This document shows positions 1-7,900 of a stretch of 15,403 bases of DNA, piece after piece. Position 1 is the first letter of the stretch; each line of letters opens with the position of its first letter. The DNA is taken from NCBI GenBank assembly GCA_964433645.1, contig CAYSSK010000093.1, positions 1 through 15,403 on the forward strand, given 5' to 3'. A program made the translations under genes and the position numbers. This DNA is from Desulfofustis sp964433645 (GTDB lineage: Bacteria > Desulfobacterota > Desulfobulbia > Desulfobulbales > Desulfocapsaceae). The notes under the pieces were generated by a model. That model saw only the letters and a list, made by a program, of their open reading frames with translations, was not told the DNA's origin and searched no databases.

Positions 1-1
1 G

Positions 2-516
2 AATGTCCTTACCGACCCGGAAAAACCTTTTCGATACATTCTCAATTATCTCTAGCTGGCCGTCTGGCGATACGGCATCATCAGCCATCTTCTCCACCGC
101 AGCGACGCGGAAGAATCCCTGGAGGATGAACTGCTCCGCCTGGCCGCCAAAACCTTTGTCAGAGCAGATGGACAAGCTGTCCGCTACTCTGCCGAGACCC
201 TGCGTAAATGGCTCTACCGCTTTGCCCATTCCCGCAACCTGCAACGCGACCCGCACCTGGCTCCGCTGCCGGCAAAAACCTTTGCCTACCAGTCCTTTGG
301 TCAGTTATGGAGCGCCGACTTCCTCCACGGGCCGAAGATCATGGTCACCGGCCGGAAGCGCAAGACCTATCTCCATGCCAATATCGACGACGCCACCCGT
401 TATATCGTCCGTTCTCATTTCTTCCTCGCCGAAGATACCGAGGTGCTGATCAAAGAGCTGATGGCCGCCATCACCACCCACGGCAAGCCCGTGCGTTTCT
501 ACACCGATAACGGTGC
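2..516 (+). pseudogene. Remnant of DDE/rve integrase-core transposase (5' truncated by window, internal stop, 3' deleted)
   Basis: Frame +2 reads as a transposase with an integrase catalytic core, but it is broken. An in-frame TAG lies at 53-55. After it comes a helical DNA-binding-type stretch (RYGIISHLLHRS, then KTFVRADGQAVRYSAETLRKWLYRF). The core follows: LWSADFLHGPKI, carrying the probable first catalytic Asp; an RKTYLHANIDDATRYIV strand typical of rve domains; and FYTDNGA near 500-516, carrying the probable second Asp. Homology stops abruptly after TDNGA, and the third acidic residue and the C-terminal domain are missing. The next bases belong to an ATPase in another frame, so a deletion probably fused the two genes. 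The transposase-plus-ATPase layout resembles IS21, Tn7-like and related elements; the exact IS family is not resolved. The true start lies outside the window. Confidence 0.7.
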
Positions 517-744
517 CTGCTGCCGGAGCGGGACAGCAGGCAGATCCAGAGCATCAAGCGTTTGCTCCACTCCGGCAAGAGCCTCGCCCTGTGCGGGCCG
601 TCAGGATTCGGTAAAACCACCCTCGCCCACGTCCTGCTTCAGGACCTCGACAAAAAGGCCTATCGGCCGGTCCTGCTCCCTTAGGCCGGGCACTCCCGCA
701 TCGGCATCGCCCGGAGAAAAAGGCCATCTGAGGGACTTGGCTGA
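517..744 (+). pseudogene. Remnant of AAA/ExeA-type transposition ATPase (5' deleted, internal stop)
   Basis: Frame +1 directly after the transposase remnant encodes an NTP-binding segment: SRQIQSIKRLLHSGKSLALC followed by a clear Walker A motif, GPSGFGKTTL, at about 595-624. A TAG at 682-684 interrupts the frame. The same frame continues after it as AGHSRIGIARR, which looks like the natural continuation of KAYRPVLLP, so the stop is probably a point mutation. Reading then ends at a TGA at 742-744, well before Walker B or any sensor motif. Partner ATPases of this kind (ExeA/TniB/IstB-like) normally sit just downstream of their transposase and assist target selection. Here the N-terminus and most of the ATPase are gone, so no activity is expected. 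The ATPase call rests on one motif plus context. Confidence 0.6.
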
Positions 745-1228
745 ATAACTATGTCCTGCCGGCTTTTACGAGGCGCATTTTATCGGTCAACCGAGCGATC
801 GCTTTGCTGAGTGCCGAGCAGTTGCTCCCGGGGCATCATTTTTTTTGGCTATTCGCATGACTCTTCCTCGTCTTGAAACCTTCATTGCACCTTGTTTGCA
901 GACACATTGGGCAATTTCTTTCAGGCGTTAACCTTTCTGACACGGTCCGTGGTCTGACCAGGAGCTTGCGGCAAGACAGTGCTACATTGTAGCTAGTTGG
1001 CGAATATAATTGCCCGGTATCCCGGAAGCAGCTTTAACCATGCATGTATGGAGCAATAGCTGGCGACAGTTGAGGTGTTTCCGGATCGTTGTCATTCCGC
1101 TCTCGGCTGGTTTGCAGCCATTGGGGGGATCTGGCGGCAAGTGGATTTATCGATTAATCAGAACCAGAGTTTATGAATGGCTGAGTTGTCGCTGGCAGAA
1201 GAGTTGTTTCAGGATTTTCGGCAAGATT
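745..1228. other. Non-coding stretch, no gene recognised
   Basis: About 480 bases between the transposon remnant and the V4R-like gene. The only longer open frame (from about 1010, + strand) gives a Trp/Arg/Cys-rich peptide with no recognisable motif and no ribosome binding site. The segment just after 745 may be further decayed transposon DNA, but I cannot demonstrate that. No RNA gene or strong terminator was seen. Confidence 0.4.
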
Positions 1229-1735
1229 CTAGGCGAATCGGATTTTGCACCAATCCCCGTCTTTGACAAGTGATTTGTTGCTTTCCTCTCTCTGTAACTT
1301 GAATTCGCGGCCGAGTATGGTGGCAAGAAAGACTTCCAGTATTCCCGGAAAAGGGCACAACGTTCCCGTTAAGGCGGCTTCTCCCACACCCTTTGGACAA
1401 AAACGGCAGTGGGGGCTCTTGATTTTAACCAGTATGCGATCATCCTCTTTCTCAACGCATACGCCGTCTGGGGCGAGGGTAATTGTCAGGTCGGCGTTGA
1501 GGTGTTCAACGGCTCGCCGGCACTGTTCGGCTTCATCTCCGTCGAGGATTTGTTTTGCTTTGAGGTTCCCTTTCTCCTGGCAATAGGTAGCCAGATACTC
1601 ACCCACCCTGCGTCCTGCCAGATAGACGACGGCTTGGTTGAGAATACCAAGTTCGTGAAGTCCCGCGAAGTAGGAACTGATAAAGACGTTCTCAGGTTCG
1701 AGCCCTCTCTTTTCAATACTCTCAACAAAGCTCAT
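1229..1735 (-). CDS. V4R-like (4-vinyl reductase / hydrocarbon-binding-like) small cytosolic protein
   Basis: A 168-residue soluble protein without signal peptide or membrane segment. The ATG at 1735 is preceded by a good ribosome binding site (AAGGAAG, about 6 nt upstream). The N-terminal part is helical (FAGLHELGILNQAVVYLAGR, then VGEYLATY). The C-terminal half carries Cys110, Cys113 (HCRFC), Cys127 (GTLCPFPGILEVFL) and Cys163 in a final GDWCKIRF. This pattern of a CxxC-like pair, a Cys before a GxLE turn and a closing Cys near the end matches V4R-domain proteins, which bind small hydrophobic ligands or, in some members, metal. The family call rests on that pattern and is not certain; ligand and role are unknown. 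No neighbour points to a pathway. Its codon use is closer to the right-hand genes than to the AT-rich DNA on its upstream side. A pyrrole-reductase role is unsupported because no (bacterio)chlorophyll genes are nearby. Confidence 0.6.
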   Translation of the reverse strand: MSFVESIEKRGLEPENVFISSYFAGLHELGILNQAVVYLAGRRVGEYLATYCQEKGNLKAKQILDGDEAEQCRRAVEHLNADLTITLAPDGVCVEKEDDRILVKIKSPHCRFCPKGVGEAALTGTLCPFPGILEVFLATILGREFKLQREESNKSLVKDGDWCKIRFA

Positions 1736-1738
1736 GAC

Positions 1739-2053
1739 GACTTCCTTACGTGGAATGATTAACTCGATATGTCAAGCGTTCTGGAAATACCATGGTTGAG
1801 CCACCACACTCTGTAGTTAACTGATATTTTTCAAGAGAGCAATAGCTTTTAACTAAAAACTTTAAAGTGTACCGTGCAGAATTATGACGTGTTACAGCGT
1901 TGAGAATTGATTTCGTTTCAGGTAGGGAGCGGAGGACCCAAAGAGAAAAACCTTGACCGCAGTTCATTGAATGACTGATATTGCGAGCAATTAAAATATT
2001 AATATAATTGATAAAATAGGATTTGTTGCGTATGTGGACTGCTTATTTGAAAA
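1739..2053. other. AT-rich intergenic stretch, no gene recognised
   Basis: About 315 bases, clearly more AT-rich than the rest of the window (for example around 1990-2020). It lies upstream of the V4R-like gene and downstream of the small membrane gene, both on the minus strand. A TTGACA at 1768-1773 (minus strand) lies about 35 nt before the V4R-like start and could be a -35 box, but no convincing -10 follows at normal spacing. A 73-codon minus-strand open frame (1746-1967) has no motif or ribosome binding site and I do not call it. Confidence 0.4.
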
Positions 2054-2377
2054 TCAGCACGCCAAACATTTAGCAGTCTGATTGTAAGTAAGCAACACAG
2101 CTGATATACTCAACACTAAAAACAGCCATGAACCTATGTAATAAGCGCTCCTAGCCAGTCGGATTTTGAGACGGTCAAATACACGCTGTTGCTTGCCAGA
2201 CTTCGGTGGGACGTAGGGGAAAATGGATAACAAAAGTGAACAGACAAGAGCCCACAATACAACAACTACACTTGGAATAATATACCCATCTTTGTCTGTG
2301 CCATCCTCAAAGAGAACCACGTAACCAAGTACAATGAATGCGGTGGTGATAACAGTGAAAAGAAATGGCTTTAACAA
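2054..2377 (-). CDS. Small hypothetical inner-membrane protein (three predicted helices)
   Basis: An open frame of 107 codons with three hydrophobic segments: about residues 4-23 (FLFTVITTAFIVLGYVVLF), 34-55 (IPSVVVVLWALVCSLLLSIF) and 80-99 (YIGSWLFLVLSISAVLLTY). A basic loop (KSGKQQRVFDRLKIRLARS) sits between helices 2 and 3, and the protein ends TAKCLAC. I do not recognise the family. The only usable start in frame is TTG at 2377; a TGA lies 11 codons upstream and no Shine-Dalgarno is evident, so the start is uncertain or the gene is 5'-damaged. Base composition is AT-rich, unlike the efflux operon and right-hand genes, suggesting horizontal acquisition. The alternation of hydrophobic helices with a basic loop is a reasonable coding signal, but expression is unproven. 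Confidence 0.45.
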   Translation of the reverse strand: MLKPFLFTVITTAFIVLGYVVLFEDGTDKDGYIIPSVVVVLWALVCSLLLSIFPYVPPKSGKQQRVFDRLKIRLARSAYYIGSWLFLVLSISAVLLTYNQTAKCLAC

Positions 2378-2523
2378 AACAATTTTATTGAGAAAGCACT
2401 TAAATGGTCAATCATAAAATGAGTTTAACGCAATGAACATCCTCACTGTTAATCTTGTGATGAGCACCTTTGTTTTCTGGGTGCGTCCGAGGCGCATCTT
2501 TATGTATGTTCCCGATAAAGATC

Positions 2524-2562
2524 AAAGCCCTCTCCCGACGTCAATTCGCGGAAGAGGGCTTT
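2524..2562 (-). terminator. Hairpin terminator downstream of tRNA-Arg (may act in both directions)
   Basis: A perfect 10-bp inverted repeat, AAAGCCCTCT (2524-2533) and AGAGGGCTTT (2553-2562), with a 19-nt loop. T-rich sequence flanks it on either reading strand (CTTTTCAATTTA on +; TTTGATCTTT on -). It lies about 47 nt beyond the 3' end of the minus-strand tRNA, so it most likely ends that transcript. Confidence 0.65.
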
Positions 2563-2608
2563 TCAATTTATCATTCCCGTTGGACGGGCGGGCAGAACGT
2601 TGAGGGAC

Positions 2609-2685
2609 TGGCGTGCCCGGAGGGATTCGAACCCCCGACTCCCAGGTTCGAAGCCTGGTGCTCTATCCAGCTGAGCTACGGGCAC
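2609..2685 (-). tRNA. tRNA-Arg (anticodon UCG), CCA encoded
   Basis: Read on the minus strand, a 77-nt cloverleaf is present. Acceptor arms GTGCCCG (2685-2679) and CGGGCAC (2619-2613) pair over 7 bp. The D-arm is GCTC-AGCTGGATA-GAGC. The anticodon stem CCAGG/CCTGG encloses loop CTTCGAA with anticodon TCG, which reads the arginine codon CGA. The T-arm GGGGG-TTCGAAT-CCCTC contains the expected TTCGAAT loop. The discriminator base is G and CCA is encoded at 2611-2609. Its 3' end faces the AT-rich, transposon-bearing left part of the window, a usual orientation when an island has inserted at a tRNA 3' end. Confidence 0.95.
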
Positions 2686-2704
2686 GTGCATGCTATGTCG
2701 GCCT

Positions 2705-2733
2705 CTTTTACCACCCCGCCAGTCTGGTGTCAA
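2705..2733 (-). promoter_or_regulatory. Sigma70-type promoter of tRNA-Arg
   Basis: On the minus strand TTGACA (2733-2728) is a perfect -35 box. A 17-nt spacer and TAAAAG (2710-2705) as the -10 box follow. The -10 ends 19 nt before the mature tRNA 5' end, leaving a leader of about 12 nt for RNase P to remove. The tandem repeat at 2734-2794 begins at the base next to the -35 box. Confidence 0.7.
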
Positions 2734-2794
2734 CAATCGGTGGCTGCACAATCGGTGGCTGCACAATCGGTGGCTGCACAATCGGTGGGCTGCA
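2734..2794. repeat. Tandem repeat, four copies of a 15-bp unit
   Basis: The unit CAATCGGTGGCTGCA occurs three times perfectly (2734-2748, 2749-2763, 2764-2778). A fourth copy (2779-2794) has one extra G. There are no spacers, so it is not a CRISPR array. It lies between the -35 box of the tRNA promoter and the 3' end of the TetR gene. Confidence 0.95.
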
Positions 2795-2903
2795 GGGGTG
2801 CCGGTGATTGACGGGATGCGGTGGACAGGGCGGGGCTGGTACGGTGCCGTTTCGGGTACTGCGGAAGATGGGCTCCATGCCTGGTCGATGCGTTTCCGGT
2901 GAT

Positions 2904-3557
2904 TTATTCGTCATCCTGGTCGTTTTGTGCGGAAGAGAGAAAGCCGCGGCGCAACATGAGCATCAATTCATCGACCAAGAGGGGGATCTCCCGATCGGCC
3001 CTGATCAGGGACGGGAACATCAACCAGTTGGCGAGCAGGCCGTCGATGAAAGAGATCGTGGCGATACTGGCCAGGTGTATATCGTAGCCCTGCGGCAGTT
3101 GTTTCCTGGCCACCGCATTGCTCAGCACAATGCCGATGCGTTTCAGGCCGTCCCGGTGACAATTGGCCCGGTGCAGGTGTTCGGTGCCGGTATCTTCGAC
3201 CAATTCACACTTATCATGCAGGATGCGGAAGAGCTGCAGCTGCATCGGGTCGTTGGCCAGGGAGGTGAACAGCGACAGCAGCGCCTCGCGCATGCGGCCG
3301 AGCGGATCGGTTTCATCCTCGCTTTCGCTGGCCTGGACAATCGGTTCGATGGGCAGGAAGAGCTGGTCCCAGAGGGCGCCAAGCAGGTCGGTTTTGTTGT
3401 TGAAATGCCAGTAGATGGCGCCCCTGGTGACGCCGGCTTCCTTGGCGATATCATTCAATGCGGTCCGTGATACGCCGCGTACCGAAAAAACGCGTATTGC
3501 CGCATCGAGAATGTCGGTGCGGGTCTGCTCTGCTTCTTTTTTGGTCTTGCGGGCCAT
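2904..3557 (-). CDS. TetR/AcrR-family repressor of the RND efflux operon
   Basis: A 217-residue TetR-family regulator resembling AcrR/TtgR. The N-terminal DNA-binding domain covers about residues 11-60, with a helix-turn-helix at about 31-52 (ALNDIAKEAGVTRGAIYWHF) followed by NNKTDLL, all family signatures. The remaining 150 residues form the helical ligand-binding domain, containing LRRGF near the end. The ATG at 3557 comes 3 nt after the stop of the outer-membrane channel gene; a GGAAGGAAG stretch inside that gene's end serves as ribosome binding site. Known relatives bind toxic hydrophobic compounds and then release the pump promoter. A matching palindrome sits in the promoter at 9395-9423, so negative autoregulation of the whole operon is inferred. 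Placement as the last operon gene is less usual than the divergent arrangement of acrR or ttgR. Confidence 0.93.
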   Translation of the reverse strand: MARKTKKEAEQTRTDILDAAIRVFSVRGVSRTALNDIAKEAGVTRGAIYWHFNNKTDLLGALWDQLFLPIEPIVQASESEDETDPLGRMREALLSLFTSLANDPMQLQLFRILHDKCELVEDTGTEHLHRANCHRDGLKRIGIVLSNAVARKQLPQGYDIHLASIATISFIDGLLANWLMFPSLIRADREIPLLVDELMLMLRRGFLSSAQNDQDDE

Positions 3558-3560
3558 TGA

Positions 3561-4997
3561 TCAGTTTTCTTCCTTCCAGCCGCCGCCCAACACCTTGTAC
3601 AGCGTTACCTGGTTGAGCAATTGCGCCAATTTGAGGCTGAGAAAATTCTGCCGGGCGCCATACAGTGAGCGCTGGGCATCGAGCAGGGTCAAAAAGCTGT
3701 CCAGGCCCTGTTCATAGCGTTGACTGGCGATGGCTTGGTAATCCTCGTTGGCCGCCAGATTGGCCTGCTGGGCAATCATCTGGTTGCGATAGGTGTCGAT
3801 GGCGACCAGCGCATCGGCCGCTTCCTTGAAGGCAACCTGGATGGTTTTTTCGTAGCGGGCCACCGAAATTTCTTTGCGGACGGTGGTCACATCGAGTTGG
3901 GCTTCGAGTCGGCCGCCGGTAAAGATGGGCAGGCGAATCGCCGGGGAAAAGAGCCACATGCCGGAGTCGCCGTTGAACAGCTCACCGAGTTCGCTGCTGA
4001 TCACCCCGGCGTTGGCGGTGATGGTTATCGCCGGGAAAAAAGCGGCCCGGGCCGCGCCGATATCGGCATTGGCGCCTTTCAGCTCGTGCTCCGCGGCCAT
4101 GATGTCGGGACGTTGCAGCAGCACCTGCGACGGCAGTGCCGGCGGCAGCTCGGCCATGAGCAGGAGGTCGTCGAGCAAACCTTCGGCCGGCTCGGTCCCG
4201 GGGATCAGTTGGTTGGCATCGGTGCCGATCAGCAGGCTCAGGTAGTTCAGGTCCAACGCGACCCGGCGTTGGTAGAGGGCCAGGTTGGCCTTGACCGCTT
4301 CCATGCTGGTGCGTGCCTGGGCCAGTTCCAGCTCGTTGGCGATACCGACCGAGACACGCTGCCTGATCAACTCGAACGATTCTTCCTCGATGGTGCGGGT
4401 CTGTCCGGTGATGGCCAGCAGCTCACGATCGGCGAGCAGACTCAGGTAAGCCCCGGCTACTTCAGCGACCAGGTTGATTTCAGCGCTGCGGTGGGTCTGC
4501 TCCATGGCCAGGTATTGTTCGAGCGCTTTCTCCTCAAGACTGCGGATGCGGCCGAAGAAATCAAGCTCGTAAGCGGTCAGGCCGACCTTTATCTGGTAGA
4601 TTTCACCGGTGGTATGCAAGGTTCCGGTCAGCGTTCGCTGCCGCACGGCGGAAGCATCGCCATCGATACCGGGGTACAAGGCCGAACGCTGGATGCGGTA
4701 CTGGGCCTCGTAGGCGGCGATGTTGAGCGCTGAAATGCGCAGGTCGCGATTGTTGTCCAGTGCCGTGTCAATCAGGCGATGTAAAACGGGATCGGTGAAA
4801 TAGTCACGCCAACCGAGGTCGGCGAGGCCGATCTCATGTTCCGATCCCGGCTCCGCCGCCGGCAGGACGCTGTCACCTCCGGGCAGATTTTCGGCCACCG
4901 GCGGTTCCGGTCGCTGGTAGTCGGGGGCCAGCATGCAGCCGCCGGCCAAGGTGCTGAGTAGCCAGGCGGCGAGAACGAATCTGGTTGTGGCTGTCAT
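3561..4997 (-). CDS. Outer-membrane efflux channel, OprM/TtgC/NodT-type lipoprotein
   Basis: A 478-residue TolC-superfamily protein forming the outer-membrane exit duct of the pump. The N-terminus is a lipoprotein signal peptide with lipobox LAGGC, placing the lipidated Cys at residue 21; the mature protein begins CMLAPDYQRPEPP, typical of this family. Two outer-membrane-efflux repeats follow, with long amphipathic helices (for example SFELIRQRVSVGIANELELA and the matching C-terminal repeat YEQGLDSFLTLLDAQRSLY). The QRPDI segment (LLQRPDIMAAE) between repeats is a family hallmark. Length is normal. The ATG overlaps the transporter stop codon as ATGA, which implies translational coupling; AGGAG lies about 10 nt upstream. 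It is expected to dock with the adjacent fusion protein and transporter. Confidence 0.95.
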   Translation of the reverse strand: MTATTRFVLAAWLLSTLAGGCMLAPDYQRPEPPVAENLPGGDSVLPAAEPGSEHEIGLADLGWRDYFTDPVLHRLIDTALDNNRDLRISALNIAAYEAQYRIQRSALYPGIDGDASAVRQRTLTGTLHTTGEIYQIKVGLTAYELDFFGRIRSLEEKALEQYLAMEQTHRSAEINLVAEVAGAYLSLLADRELLAITGQTRTIEEESFELIRQRVSVGIANELELAQARTSMEAVKANLALYQRRVALDLNYLSLLIGTDANQLIPGTEPAEGLLDDLLLMAELPPALPSQVLLQRPDIMAAEHELKGANADIGAARAAFFPAITITANAGVISSELGELFNGDSGMWLFSPAIRLPIFTGGRLEAQLDVTTVRKEISVARYEKTIQVAFKEAADALVAIDTYRNQMIAQQANLAANEDYQAIASQRYEQGLDSFLTLLDAQRSLYGARQNFLSLKLAQLLNQVTLYKVLGGGWKEEN

Positions 4998-7900
4998 TGC
5001 GGTGAGACTCCTGATGGTGATGTCGGAACGGCCGCCGCCCGGGCGCGGGGTTTGAAAACGCGGACGACGACATAGAAAAAGAGAGGGATAAAGACGATCG
5101 CCAGCACCGTGGCCGAGATCATCCCGCCGAGCACTCCGGTGCCGATGGCGTTTCGGCTGTTGGCGCCGGCACCGGTGCTGATGGCCAGTGGCAGTACGCC
5201 CAGCATGAAGGCCATCGACGTCATCAGGATCGGTCGCAGACGCAGCTTGCAGGCCTCGATGGTCGCCGTGAACAGGTCCATGCCGCGGTCATGGAGGGCC
5301 TTGGCGAATTCGACGATGAGGATGGCGTTTTTTGCCGACAAACCAATGGTGGTGAGCAGACCGACCTGGAAATAGACGTCGTTTTCCATGCCCCGCAGAT
5401 AGGCGGCGCCCAAGGCTCCGAGAATCCCGAGCGGGATGGCCAGGATGACGGAGAAGGGCACCGACCAGCTCTCGTAGAGGGCGGCCAGGCAGAGGAAAAC
5501 CACCAGCACGGAAATGGCATAGAGCGCCGGGGCCTGAGCGCCGGACTGCACTTCCTGGTAGGAGGCGCCGGTCCATTCAAAACCGATCCCAGCGGGCAGT
5601 TGGTCGATCAGGCCGCTGATGACCCGCATCGCCTCGCCGCTCGAACGGCCCGGGGCCGCCTCACCGACGATCTCGACGGCCGGGTTGCCGTTGAACCGCT
5701 CCAGTCGCGGGGAACCAAAACTCCAGGAGCCGTCGGTAAAGGTGGTAAACGGTACCATCTGGCCGTGGTTGTTGCGCACATACCACTGGTTGATATCTTC
5801 CGGTTGCATACGATAGGGTGCATCGGCCTGAACATACACCTTTTTTATGCGGCCCTGATGGATAAAATCGTTGACGTAGTTCGAGCCCCAGGCCGTTGAC
5901 AGGGTCGAGTTGATGTTGGCGACCCCGACGCCGAGGGCCATGGCTTTCTCGTAATCGATATCGATGTTGTATTGCGGGGTGTCCTCCATGCCATTGGGCC
6001 GAACCCTGGTCAGGTGGGGGTTCTGCGCGGCCATGCCGAGCAGCATGTTGCGGGCCTCCATCAGTTTTTCGTGGCCGAGATTGCCGCGATCCTGCAAAAA
6101 GAGGTCGAAACCGGTCGCCATGCCGAGGGCCGGAATAGAGGGAATGTTGAAGGCAAATACCTGGGCCTCCTTGATCTGCATGAAGCGGCCCATGGCTCGA
6201 CCGATGATGGCGTTGACCGATTGATCGGCCCGTTCCCGCTCACTCCAGTCCTTGAGCTGCGCAAACACCATGCCGTTATTCTGGCCGCTACCGGCAAAAC
6301 TGAAACCGGCGACGGTAAAAGCGCTGGTGACATTCTCCGATTCGTGTTCCAGGTAGTGGCCGCGCACCTGGTCCAGGATTTTCTGGGTTCGTTCCAGGGT
6401 TGCCCCGGTGGGCAATTGCACCATGGTCAGAAAGACGCCCTGATCTTCTTCGGGGATAAAGGAGGTGGGCAGTTTGGTAAAAAGCAGCGCCATTGCGGCT
6501 GCCAGCAGCAGATAGAGGATGGCGAAACGCCCCGTTCTTTTCAGGGCGTAACCGACCGTGCGTTGATAGCCGGTGCTGCCGATTGCAAACACTTTGTTGA
6601 ACCAGCCGAAAAAGCCCCGTTTTCGGGCATGTTTATGCGGGTCGATGGGCTTGAGCATGGTGGCGCACAAGGCCGGGGTCAGGATCAGTGCAACGAGTAC
6701 CGACAGGGCCATGGCCGAGACGATGGTCAGCGAGAACTGACGATAGATCGCGCCGGTCGACCCGCCGAAAAAGGCCATCGGGACGAAGACCGCGGACAAT
6801 ACCAGCGCAATGCCGATCAAGGCACTGGTAATCTGATCCATCGACTTTCTCGTTGCCTCGAGCGGCGAGAGCCCCTCTTGGGACATGATTCGCTCGACGT
6901 TTTCCACGACGACGATGGCATCGTCAACGAGCAGGCCGATGGCCAGCACCATGCCGAACATGGTCAGCGTGTTGATCGAGAAACCGAAGGCGGCCATGAT
7001 GCCGAAGGTGCCGAGCAGGACCACCGGCACGGCGATGGTCGGAATCAGCGTGGCGCGGAAGTTCTGCAGGAAGAGAAACATGACCAGGAAGACCAGGATA
7101 ATGGCCTCGACCAGGGTCTTGGCGACTTCTTCGATGGAGATCTTGATAAAGGTGGTGGTATCGTAAGGATAAACGATCTCGATGCCGGCCGGGAAATACG
7201 GCCTGAGTTCCGCCAGTTTGGCCCGCACCGCCTCGGCGGTGTCCAGCGCGTTGGCGCCGGTGGCGAGCATGATGGCCATGCCGCTGGCCGGCTGGCCGTT
7301 GAAGGTGGTCAGCGCCGAATAATCTTCACCGCCGATCTCGACCCGGGCGACATCGCCGAGTCGGACCTGCGAGCCATCCTGGTTGACCCGGAGCATGATC
7401 TGGGCAAACTGCTCCGGCGAGCTCATTTTCGTCTGGGCCATCATGCTGGCGTTGGTCTGCTGGCCGGGGACCGATGGGGCGCCCCCGAGATCGCCGACGG
7501 CTATCTGGTTGTTCTGCGCCCTGATTGCGCCACTGACATCGGCGGGGGTGAGTTGGTAACTGTTGAGTTTGTGCGGGTCGAGCCAGATGCGCATGGCATA
7601 CTGGCTGCCGAATATCTGGATGCTGCCGACCCCGGATGTCCGGCTGAGCGGGTCGCGGAGTGTCGAGACCATGAAGTCGGACAGGTCGTTTTTGTCCATG
7701 CTGTTGTCGGAGGAGATCAGGCCGACGATCATCAGGAAGGTGGAGTTGGATTTATTGACCTGCACCCCCAATTGCTGAACTTCCTGGGGCAGCAGGCGCA
7801 AGGACTGCTGCAGCTTGTTCTGGACCTGGACTTGGGCTATATCCGGATCGGTGCCAGACTCGAAAGTCAGCGTCGTGGTCACCGCACCGGTGGACGAACT

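Noticed and set aside
1010..1273. Plus-strand open frame of 87 codons rich in Trp, Arg and Cys
   Set aside because: No ribosome binding site, no recognisable motif, and it overlaps the end of the better-supported V4R-like gene on the other strand.
2734..2794. Four regularly spaced repeats as a possible CRISPR array
   Set aside because: Units are only 15 bp and directly abut with no spacers; it is a simple tandem repeat.
2563..2914. Open frames with repetitive peptides such as CSHRL or PPIVQ across the tandem repeat and tRNA
   Set aside because: They arise from translating the 15-bp repeat and the tRNA gene; no ribosome binding site and no independent coding signal.
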